Assembly (NCBI GenBank): GCA_030272155.1
Contig: CP126196.1
Location: 1,860,001-1,924,000 of the forward strand
DNA from: Tetradesmus obliquus
Lineage: Eukaryota > Chlorophyta > Chlorophyceae > Sphaeropleales > Scenedesmaceae
Direction: 5' to 3'
DNA: 64,000 nt
Made by a program: the position numbers and the translations under genes. Positions 11,920-21,767 of this stretch are shown here, in pieces. How positions within the stretch are numbered: position 1 is the first letter of the stretch; the number at the start of each line of letters is the position of its first letter. The notes beneath the pieces were generated by a model, which was not told where the DNA came from, did no database searches, and was given only the letters and a program-made list of their open reading frames with translations.

Positions 11920-12170
11920 CAGTGCACTGCAGGCCCTGCAGGCACTAGAGCAGGTGACAGCCCAGCACGAGCTGCACTGGCAGCAGCTTGCAAAGGAGTG
12001 CTCTCAGGCCCAGTGCTGCCAGCCACGTTGCAAACACAGCATGCTGGTGCGCACCAGGTGGTTGCTGGCGGTGGAAGCTACATGAGCGGCCCGCTTTGTC
12101 TGCTGGTGCCGTGCTGCGTTGGCACTTGCGCTGGGTGTTCATGTTGCAAGCACATTGCTCAGAACTCTGG
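11920..12170 (+). pseudogene. Second decayed copy of the PAO-like final exon
   Basis: Collinear blocks match 6590-6790 of the parent, including GGCCCTGCAGGCACT, the GTGCTTGCAGGAGCAGTGCTGCC region (here with changes) and the downstream GCTGGTG-rich stretch. It is in direct orientation and lies inside the 2.5-kb segment that splits the inverted copy. It has no usable frame. Confidence 0.4.
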
Positions 12171-13042
12171 TCAGCAGCGGCTGCTAGAGCTAGCCCTGAA
12201 GTTGATAGTTGTGTAATGGTGACACAGAACTTGAGAGAGAAAGTGTGCCTCAGTACTAACTAGTTGCTGCACCAAAAGCCACTCGCTGTACAATAGGCCA
12301 GCAGACAGCGTGTCAGCCCGTCACGATTTCATATTTTGTTTGTTACACATGTCATTGGCTCCCCAACGGGCGAGGTTGACTGTGCAATCTCCAGCGTGTG
12401 GATCTGTTGGAGATTTGGGGGTCGGGGCGCAGAGGTTACGGCGGACACCATGATCACCATGCAGGTGTCTGACATCAAATCAAGGGGCCATACATCGCAT
12501 GCTGGTAGCTGCTGGTCACATGCTGGACCGCTGGATGCAGAACCAGCTGCCGCCATCTTGTTGACACAAACATTGCAGGATCGCTGTTTCAAATGCATGT
12601 CAATAAAGTTGTGCGGACAAAGCATGTGCTGTATACCAAGGCAGGTGCAGGTGACTGACCAGCTGTGCTGATGCCATTTAGCCAAACTGCAACCATAGAC
12701 GGAGGTACGGCCAAATGCCCACCCACAACGACCCAAACAGAGGTTATGGGGTCCGACAATATCAGACGAAGAAGCGATCAGCCCACAGAGTATGAAGCCT
12801 CATCAAGCTCTGAGCCTCAGATGCGGCATCTAGTGCTGCGGCACATGCGCCAAGCAGCATTGTGTCAAGCAGCATCCACTGTGACCGTCACCAGCACCAC
12901 CGCTGTGCTGAGCTACATGCTGTCATGCGGAAATGGGGTACACTGCCGAGAAAGGGACACAGCAGGTGCTGCACTGGACTCCTGTTTCAACAGTACACTT
13001 GTTTAGAAAACACTTCTTCTGAGAGAAACCGTAAGTGCATGC

Positions 13043-13310
13043 AGCAAATAAGGTGCATCACGCCTACTTATTGCACTGATGTACCAGTCACATCTCGCAG
13101 TGACCAGAGCCAGGCCAACAGTGGCTGAGGAAACAACCCAATGACGGCTCAGCTGATGCATGTGCATACAGGAAAATATGGTGCATCACGCATACTGCTT
13201 GCACTGTTGTACCAGCCTGGTGATTGAGTCACATCTCGCAGTGACCAGCCTGGTCACATCTCGCAGTGACCAGCCTGCTCTGAGAGCACTGCCAACAGTG
13301 GCTGAAAACT
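13043..13310 (+). repeat. Local repeat in the gene-poor interval
   Basis: A block containing GGTGCATCACGC...GCACTG...GTACCAG and CACATCTCGCAGTGACCAG occurs at 13043-13128 and again at 13168-13310. In the second copy the CACATCTCGCAGTGACCAG core is itself doubled. The blocks are too few and irregular for an array with spacers. Confidence 0.7.
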
Positions 13311-13604
13311 CCAGCTGTCTGGTCAATAAGTTAGCCATAAATCTGTATGGCGCTACAAGCAGCGCTGCTTCAAACTCTGACGTGATCTGTAGTTAGTTGA
13401 CTTGATCCTGGCACAAGATGGCAATCCAGCAATTCCCTAACACCGTTGAAAAACACAAATAGTCTCACACAAATTGTGTTCTATGGTGTGTCAGGTGCTC
13501 ACTCTGTTTGCTGGTCTCAGACCGTGTGTACAACCTGTGGTGGCTCATATCTGCAGGACTAATCTAAAATGGTGCCAGGACCCACATGTAACTATCCTCT
13601 CTCA

Positions 13605-13609
13605 AAAAG

Positions 13610-13661
<52 letters not shown>

Positions 13662-13777
13662 ACCCTCTGCGCTATTGCTGAACTCCTGTGGCAGCTGGGG
13701 CTGAGCTGCTGCTTGGGAGTTGTTTGCGTTCGTATCATCTGGACGTGTTCTGCACGAGTGCAAGCAAGGGGCTGTTG
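13605..13777 (-). pseudogene. Inverted fragment of PAO-like exon 1 (transit peptide/poly-Ser part)
   Basis: On the minus strand this matches 2148-2284, including [20 protein letters not shown] and the poly-Ser run, which is expanded here to about 17 CTG/CAG units. Similarity stops abruptly at about 13777. It continues the fragment at 9898-11090 but is separated from it by 2.5 kb inserted within the triplet tract. Confidence 0.85.
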
Positions 13778-14500
13778 CCGTCGAACCTGCGCAAGAACAA
13801 TAAGGCAATCAGTCTTAGCTGCTGCTGCGACGCATTGCCACGACATTTGCAGGTGTCACTGAGCTGCAACACTGGCCGGCACTACTTGCAAAAGCCAGTT
13901 AACATGTATTTTTTTGCGTTTGTTTTTCAATCCGATGTTGTTTGGACGCCAACCTGCAGCTCCGATGCTTCCGCAACGTTCAAAGTACAAGCAGCGTAAT
14001 CGTCTGTGCCTGTACTACCCAACTTTGCAAGTCTCATTGATGATCCAGCACAAAAAAGCTGCAGTCCTGAGTCAAAAAAGGGACGACGATGCCAAGGCGA
14101 AAGAATTGTGGTTTTCGTGAGTGCTTTTACAGAGGATCCTGGCGCCACAAGCTGATGCATGCAGCTGTAGCATTTGAAATGATAGAACCAACCATCACAC
14201 TAAGGCCCTTGGCAACCTCTTGGGCTGAGTTGAAATGGCTGGACTGGCGCAATGTTGCAGCACAACCCCAACGCGATCTACGCTCATAGGAGTCCTCGAC
14301 ACGCGAACTGCCGCACCACAAGTTAAATGACTTTGACTCTAAGCTATGTCACGCCACCAGCTATGAGTGAGTTGTATGCAACCAAGACGCTGGTAAAACC
14401 CGCCGCGCCCAGTGCAGTCCTGAACAACTCCACTGGGCATGTTGCCGGTCACCGGGTGGCCAATGCTCTGTATAAAATTGGTACAACGTGCAAGCAAGTC

Positions 14501-14575
14501 AATCATTACAGGCCAATCATTGCATGCAACATAATGCGTACTCACATAGCGAGAAGGGGCCCCCCAGGACCAGCA
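14501..14575 (-). repeat. Dispersed repeat, diverged copy 2
   Basis: Inverted relative to 7981-8071. The GCATTATGTTGCATG-type core and the donor-like CTATGTGAGTACG are kept, while the outer parts have drifted. Confidence 0.65.
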
Positions 14576-14908
14576 TGGCTACTTCAACCTCAATGTTGTG
14601 GTGCTGCTGCTCCTCCTACTTGTTCTAGTTTTCCTGCATTCGAAAGAAAACCTGGTCACTCTGGCTGCCGCAATTGAGCTGACGTGGGATTTACCACGCT
14701 TGTCACATGTGAGCAGCATACGAATGTTCACAAACAGCAGGACGACCCTGCAACAAGGAGACACACACACAACACGCACACCCCTGACACACCATGTACA
14801 ACTGAGCAGCTCATGCATACGCACTTAGTAAAGTCCCCGTTTGCATCCCCGAGATGCACATGCCCTACCCTCCACGTCCTTCGGAACCAGCACAAGCCAT
14901 CGCCTCTG

Positions 14909-16733
14909 CTACTGCTGCATCTGCCGCTGCTGTGAATGCGCCCCTGCAGCACCGCCGCTGGCACCTGCTCCTGCTGCAACTGCTGCACCTGCTGCACCTC
15001 CCGCTGCTGCTGCCCCTGCTGCTACAGCTGCTGCTGCACTGCCAGCGTCCCCAGCAGCTGCTGCGGGGCTGGCTGCTGCAGCAGCAGGAATTGCCACGCC
15101 AACAACAGGACCAGCTGCAAGCGGCATCTGCTGAGGGTACGGCGCATAATATCCTGCAGTAGCTGCTGCGCCAGTTGCTGCTGCTGCAGCTGCTGCTGGT
15201 CCTGCAGGATATCGCGAGGCATAAGGGCTGCCAATGCTCTGTGGCTGAGGCGGGTAGCTGATGCTGCCCTGCGACAGAACAGCCGGCGGCACACCTCCGA
15301 CAGCAAATGGCACTGCCGCACTGCCGCCGACAGGAGCACCCGCCACTGCTGCTGTTGCTGCAGCGCCTGGCGCTGCGGCTGGTGCCACAGCAGCACCCAT
15401 TGCAGGATGCTGCACAGGCGGCATGCATGCTGCATCTGCCCAGTAGCTGCCGCCCTGCTGCTGCTGGCCTCCCATTGCTGCTGTGGAGTCAGCTGCTGGG
15501 TCACCGACAACCACTGTGCGCATGGGTATGCTGTAAATGGGGATCCCTACTGCCTGCGGCTGCGCACCAACCATGCCGCCGCCACTGGCGGGGCCGCTGA
15601 GCACCTGCAGTCAAGCAGATCAACGCAGCATTGCAGTTGATAACGGCCAAGAGCATTTCCTGCAAGGCACAGGCTAACTGGGCACGATACCTGGCTACCT
15701 GTGCTGACGGCGCTGCTGCAGCGACTGCACGCACGGCGTCCATCAACATACTGCGGTCTAGCAACTGCAGCAGAGCACTTGCCAAACATACAACAAACAA
15801 CTGTCACAAGCATGAAGCGACACGCACCAGATGCACCTGACATGCACTCACCAGATCATTTGTGCCGTAGGGCCGCTCCGGCCGCCCAAAGCGCTTGAAC
15901 TTCAGCCGGAACACCACCACCACCGCGGTGTGCACCAGGCAGAAGCACAGGCACACCACGATGCGCACCACATCGCGTGCAATGATCATGATGGCAAACA
16001 CCAGCAGCCAGAACACGCAGAAGCCTAGGTTGAGGCTGTACAGGCTGCAGCAGCTGCGGGCGGTGCTGCTGGGCATGTCACTGTAGGCTGTCTTGTAGCA
16101 CAGGATGCGCGGGTTGGGCCACTGCAGCGCCACCACAGCGCCTGCACATGTGAGGAGATCAGGGGCGGGGTGCAGGAAGTTGTGACGCCCAGAGGCAGCA
16201 GCAAGGGAGCAGTAGGACGAGGGAGCTATATGACCAGGCACTAGGATGAGGTTTGACTATTCTGGGCAGCATCGCAACAGCTCATGTTGTTGATGGCACC
16301 TCTGAACAGGCCTGCTGCCTGCATTTCAAAACAGCAGTAGTATCCTGCTTGCTACACTGCTGCGACTGCTGTTCGTGTTCCTGCTGCCCCTGTTCCTGCA
16401 AGCGCCGCACATGCGGAAGCCAGACTCACCAAGCAGTCCGAACAGTGCTGACGTCACTGCAAATGCTGCTATCCACAGGTTTGTAACAACGCTGGCTGCC
16501 CTGTACTCTGTCGTGTAGGAGCTGTCCATCCAATCGTTTTCAGACACAGTCTGTGCTGATGCATGCCGCAGCTGCGACAGGCACAGCAGCAGTGTCAGCA
16601 GCAGCTGGCAGCCACTGCTCGATAGCAGCGACAAGGCTCTGTGCCTGGCCGCAGGACAGCAGGAAGCTGTTTCATGAAGCCCAGCTGCTACTGCTGGTGA
16701 ACCAGCCAATCCTGCAAGCATATGGGTTTGCAT
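14909..16733 (-). CDS. Multi-pass membrane protein with Ala/Gly/Pro/Gln-rich tail, family unknown
   Basis: Three exons on the minus strand, 16733-16430, 16141-15852 and 15604-14909, keep frame and give 429 residues. The start is the first ATG of the open frame; an ATG at 16721 is equally possible. A hydrophobic segment ending HASAQ (about residue 60) could be a late signal peptide or anchor. It is followed by ENDWMDSSYTTEYR, a TM stretch across the first intron, and a pair of TM helices (NLGFCVFWLLVF and IVVCLCFCLVHTAVVVVF). A basic KFKRFGRPERPYG segment leads into the 232-codon last exon. That exon is Ala/Gly/Pro/Gln-rich with QQQQGG and SYPPQPQ, probably a disordered cytosolic tail. I do not recognise the family. 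The splice signals and phases make the model sound, but function is unknown. Confidence 0.7.
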
Positions 16734-17871
16734 GCATCAGCAGCAGGACTGGCACAGTAAGCAGCTCTTGAGGCAGCACTCAGAGCACCATACTGCGCCA
16801 CGCGCGTTTGCCGCAAGCATATGCCCACCATGTTGTCACAACAACAACAGTAACAACGCGACACATGCAGTGTAGGGGGCGCAAGACTCCCCAGGCTAGG
16901 CTGTGATGTGCATGCAACTGACGCCAGCAGCACACAAGGCCTAGGGCGGTCCCACGATGAGCATCAGTGCTGACCAAACCAGTATGCCAGTGCAGCTGCT
17001 GCTGGCGCATGCAGGCTCATGTGTTACTGCACAAGACGAGTTTAAGGTCCCGTGCTTACTGCTTCCTCTGTGCTGCACCATCTGCAGCTGCTTCCCCTGC
17101 ACTGAATGTCCTGCAGGCGCTAGCGCCAGCTGCCTTCCCTCTCCGCCAACCTTACACCGCTGAAATGCATAAATCAAGCTCAAAGAGGGAATCAGAGTGG
17201 GTTGGGCTTGGAGGATGTGAGAGGGAACAGTCGCTGAAGCACCACCGTGAAAGAAACGGTGCCTAAGTTTGACTCGAACGAATACCAAGCAAAACGCATG
17301 CGATGTAAGGCCTCGGGTCCCCTGCTCATTAGTTAGACCGCCCACCGCTCAAGTCCGGTGACAACTTCCTCCGCTGGGGTTGTGCTTTACAAGTCCTTCT
17401 CAGACACGAACAACAATTATTATACGTTTGGTTTGATTAGTTTTGAAACAATCTTGCTTGAGCATCACACGCATCAGTAATCGTTGGCATGCATGCTGCT
17501 GCTGCTGCTGCTCTGTGCAGAAATCTCACGCTCTCAATCTCTCTGCATTGATCGCAAGCAGCTGAAAGTTGTGCAAAGCATGATTATGCTGGCTTTAAGT
17601 TGACTGCTTCACGCTCCAAAGACTTTGGCACAAGAAAGACAGCAAGCCCAAACGCAAGCATGCAGGTTACCATGGTGACCTGTACATATGACCACTGTAA
17701 TGTATCAAACGAAACCTCTTCCATGCACACCTGTATACGCATGCGCTGCATCAAATGCAGGTCAGTCACACTCTGCACACAAAAGCACTCATTTGAGCAT
17801 TTGAACAGCATTCAAACAGCAGCACCGCACCCCAGGCGCTCCCACGTCTTCTGTATGGCACGACCATATTA

Positions 17872-17963
17872 AGAAAGTTGCCGAATTGCATTCATTACAA
17901 GCATAAGCATCATGCAACATAATGCGCACTCACATGGCAAGAAGTGGTCCCCCGAAAGGCCAT
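17872..17963 (-). repeat. Dispersed repeat, copy 3
   Basis: The reverse complement of this block is almost identical to 7981-8071, from the GGCAACTTTC end through the CTTTCGGGGGACCACT end. The two copies are about 10 kb apart and inverted, which implies recent movement or exchange. Confidence 0.85.
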
Positions 17964-18053
17964 GATCATGGCCTGCGCCAGAACGTGCACCAACAAGACA
18001 TGCAGTGCTGCACATTCACGTGTGTGCGCAAGTAATGCAAGCGGTTGAAGCCA

Positions 18054-18058
18054 TTACA
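18054..18058 (-). terminator. Candidate TGTAA polyadenylation signal for ALIX
   Basis: TGTAA on the minus strand, about 264 nt past the ALIX stop, is the nearest such motif. TGTAA is the usual green algal signal. Assignment is by position only. Confidence 0.3.
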
Positions 18059-18321
18059 CATTAAGTGCACCTAGCTTTCAGCCACCAATTACCCCCTGCT
18101 GTACATGCGAGCCGCGCAGCATGCACGCAGCGCCTGCTGCAACTTCTGCTCATCTGTTGCCTGACACCACGCGGTTGGCAACAGCCACCATAAGCATGTT
18201 CAAATAACAGCAGCTGCAATGACCTAAGTCACTGCACACAGCGAACAGAAGCACAACCTCCCAAGTTCAGGCGCAGAGCCTTGCAGCATGCCACCCAGCC
18301 TGTTTACCAACCCTGAGCCGC

Positions 18322-19927
18322 TCACTGCCACTGCGGCCACTGAGGCTGCTGCGTTTGCTGCGGTGGCGGCTGCTGCTGCTGGCCGCCGTAGCTCCCGTAA
18401 GGGTTTGGCGCAGCAGGCTGCTGCCCCTGCTGCTGCTGCGGCGGTGCTCCATAGCTACCATGATAGGGCTGCTGCACCTGCGGCGCGCCATATGCCGCCG
18501 GCGGGTACCCCTGCTGCTGCTGGTACCCACCGTACGCCGGCTGCTGTTGCTGCTGCTGGCCGCCGTACGGCTGCTGCTGCTGGTATGGCGGGTTTGCAGG
18601 CGGCGGCGCGCCTCCGTAGCTCATGTAAGCAGGTGCCTGCGGGCCCGGTGGCGGCGGCGCACTGTGTGGCGTCTGCATTGGATATGGAGGATATGAGGGC
18701 CCAGCCGGTTGACCGGGGTTCAGCGACATGTACGCCATCTGCTGCTGCACATGCTGCTGCTGCTGCTGCGGTGGTGGCGGCTGGTGGTGCTGCATCGACG
18801 GCGGCGGCGCTGCTGCCACTGCTGCAGCCGCAGCCTTGGACTCGCGCACCTCGCGGCGGCGGCGGTCTAGGTCCTGGCGCATGTCGTCGCGCTGCAGTGC
18901 GCGCGTGTAGGCGTAGTCGCTGCACTGCTGCTGGTGCTGCTTCACAGCCTCCTGCAGGGTGGCAACACAGGGAACCCAAGCGGCAGCACACAACATCACA
19001 GCTCAGTTACAATCGTCCTGCGTCGCTGGACTGCATTCAAGTTCAATGCAAGCAAGGAGCTCGCAAAAAGTACGTGAACACACACCAGTTTGCCACCAAG
19101 TCGATGACACGACAACATGGAAGTAAGCTCCTCTGCAGTCACTGTTGTTTCCAAAAGCAGCTACGCTATGCAGCCGCACAGCCGCACAGCCGCACAGGCT
19201 CACGTAGCAGCACAGGCCCTTGCTCTGGTTGGATATGCATCCACAGTGCATCCACTTGTCCTTCCAAGCTAGATGCACAACAGAAACGCATGTTGACACT
19301 TTGCTGCGCTGTGCATCCGCGCACCTGCAGGCTCATGTAGAAGCGCAGGCCCTCGCTGAGGTGGTCCAGTACCTCCTTGTACGTCTTCAGCGTGGCCTTG
19401 ATGCCGCCCGCAGCACCCTCGCAGGCCGCGCGCCACGCCGGCACCTCAAACACAGCCTTGAAGGCCTGCACAGGATGCAGCAGCAGGTGTGAAATATGAG
19501 GAGGCAGCATGCATTGGACAGCATGAGGGGCCACAGGGGCTCAGGCATTTAAGAAAGTACCATGCCAGTGCGAAGGCCATCACCACGCGGGTTGGCCTAG
19601 TTGACGCCGCCACGTACATGTGAGAGTCACATACACTAGTGCGCAGGCACCCCCCTCGGACAGCACCCCTGGTGATAGTCTAAAGTTTGAATAAGCTTAT
19701 GATGCACACACAGAACGATGCACAGCGGCCGCACCTGCGCATCTCTGCTGATGGCTGCCAGCAGCTCCGCGTTGCGGCCCACATTTGCCGCCACGTCAGC
19801 CTTCAGTGCATCATACTTCTTGAGCTCACGCTCAAACAGCGCATCTGTGTTGGCGCTGCCTGCTGCCATGAGCTTGGGCAGGATGTTGTCGCGCGCCTTG
19901 AGCTCCTTCAGGCGATCCTCCAAGCCT

Positions 19928-19964
<37 letters not shown>

Positions 19965-21554
19965 GACTGTCGCGTACGCTCGCTTACAGGCCAGAAGCAG
20001 CATCAGGCACACGAAAAGGGGCAAGCCCACGCCATGGCAGCGTTTTTGCTTCAACCGGTGCCTTCCAACAGCTGCCACAGGTGTGCTGCCTGCGGCCCCG
20101 TCCCACAAAGCGACGACACAACTTGATGTGCAGCCCACAGCGCTTACACAACCCTGCATAGGCTGGAGGATGCTGCAGGCCACCAGCCCACCTGCGCAGT
20201 CATTGCTGAGCTGGCTGAGGCCCTCCATGTTGCACAACTCCAGTTACACATGCAACATGACCGACAATGCCGCACAGACCAACGAGCAAGCAAGCTGCAC
20301 CTGCGCATCGCATCAGCAACCGCGGTCAACACTCTACTGTTCAAGTTTTCATCGCGGCCCAAGTTTTATTAGCAGCTCACCTGCACGGTCATTGCTGAGC
20401 TGGCTGAGGCCCTCCATGTTGCGGCGCAGGCTGGCCACCACCACAGCAGGGTCCGCGCCAGTGGACACCAGCGGCGCCTGAGTGGCAGCGAAGCACAGCA
20501 GAGTGCAGCGCAGAGCAGGTTTCATATGGCAGCAGCTTCAAATATGTTGGCTGCTGTTGTCACAAGCGTCAGATGCGCAGGGATTGGTGCTGAGCACAAC
20601 ACATGATGACAGGCACATGTAACCAACACATGCCACTCAACAAGCAGCTTCACACAGCAACACCGAGCGCATTCACACAATCTGAACTCTGTCAGCTTGT
20701 CACACCCACACCATGCAACTGCAGCAGCTGCGTGCACGTACCTGCAGGCGCGGCAGCTGGTTGGCTGCTGCGTCTGGCGTGAGCGCTGCGAAGAGCGCCT
20801 CATGGTCCCTCAGGCGCTGGATGACCTTGCCGTCTGACTCGCCGGCCTGTGCCATGGTGGACCTGCGGCAGCAGCACGCACACGCACATTTGCAACAACA
20901 GTATTCATCAGTGAACCAATGCTGATGCAGGTTTTGACGAGGTGGCGGACATGCCTCCATGTGATACGGCATGCCAAGGCTGTCAACCGCGTTGTGCGTG
21001 TGCCATGGACCATGTCGCGTGCCGGTTTCTCCAGGCACACACCTACAGAAACAGGAGCACGTGACCACTGTCACAAGACCATGTCCAGCTTCAAACACAA
21101 GGCATCCACCCCTCACCTGTAGCTGTGCAGCTTCTCCCAGTAGTGCTTGGCCAGCGTGGCACTGGTGGGCATGCGCCACTCGTCGCCGTACTGCGCCCGT
21201 GCCCCTGCGTCAGCCTGCGCCTCCTCATCCAGAGCAGCCTGGCAGGCCGACAGGTCACCCTCCACGTGGCGGCGCAGCTCGCCCATCTCCGTCAAGATCT
21301 GCAGCAGCAGCAGCAGCAGCAGCCGCCGCAGCAGCAGTGACGCGGAGCACTGTGACTGAGCGCAGCCTGGCAGCCGACAGCTCACCCTCCACGTGGGGAC
21401 GCAGTTCGCCCATCTCTGTCAGGATCTGCAGCAGCAGCAGCAGCAGCAGCAGCGGCGGCGGCAGTGACACAGAGCATTCTGACTGAGCATAGCTTGGCAG
21501 GCCGATAGGTCACCCTCCACGTGGGGCGCAGCTCGCCCATCTCTGTCAAGATCT

Positions 21555-21599
<45 letters not shown>

Positions 21600-21697
21600 G
21601 CGGCAGTGACACAGAGCATTCTGACTCAGCATAGCTTGGCAGGCCGACAGGTCACCCTCCACGTGGCGGCGCAGCTCGCCCATCTCTGTCAGGATCT

Positions 21698-21767
<70 letters not shown>

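Larger units (their letters stand above)
6889..14908. other. 8-kb gene-poor interval with PAO fragments and dispersed repeats
   Basis: No intact gene is supported here. The interval contains inverted fragments of PAO exons 1-3 (9898-11090 and 13605-13777), two decayed direct copies of the last PAO exon (about 9005-9400 and 11920-12170), two members of a dispersed repeat (7981-8071, 14501-14575), a local repeat at 13043-13310 and a short palindrome at 8230-8246 (GAGGTCTTTAAGACCTC). Isolated open frames, such as one at 7652-8269 with a readable stretch around 7760-7990, match nothing I recognise and could be fragments of further genes. Confidence 0.6.
16734..18321. other. Intergenic region between membrane protein and ALIX genes
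   Basis: About 1.6 kb. It holds the upstream region of the membrane protein gene, the 3' region of ALIX and one dispersed repeat (17872-17963). I see no coding exon. A TTCGAGTC-like stretch near 17267 lacks the pairing needed for a tRNA. Confidence 0.6.

Noticed and set aside
13043-13310. CRISPR-like repeats (CACATCTCGCAGTGACCAG)
   Set aside because: There are only three to four unequal copies in a eukaryotic intergenic region, with no regular spacers and no cas genes.
14936-15640. Cys- and Leu-rich open frames on the plus strand and other minus frames in 14865-15640
   Set aside because: Shadow frames of GCT/GCA-rich exon 3 of the membrane protein gene. Poly-Cys, poly-Leu and poly-Gln compositions come from the triplets.
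17250-17345. tRNA-like T-loop motif (TTCGAGTC) on the minus strand
   Set aside because: No matching acceptor stem or D-arm can be folded around it.
18288-19340. Long plus-strand open frame antisense to the ALIX Pro/Gln-rich tail
   Set aside because: It is Ala/Arg-rich read-through of the triplet-rich exon 15 and adjacent intron in another frame. The minus strand has splice sites, phase and family motifs.
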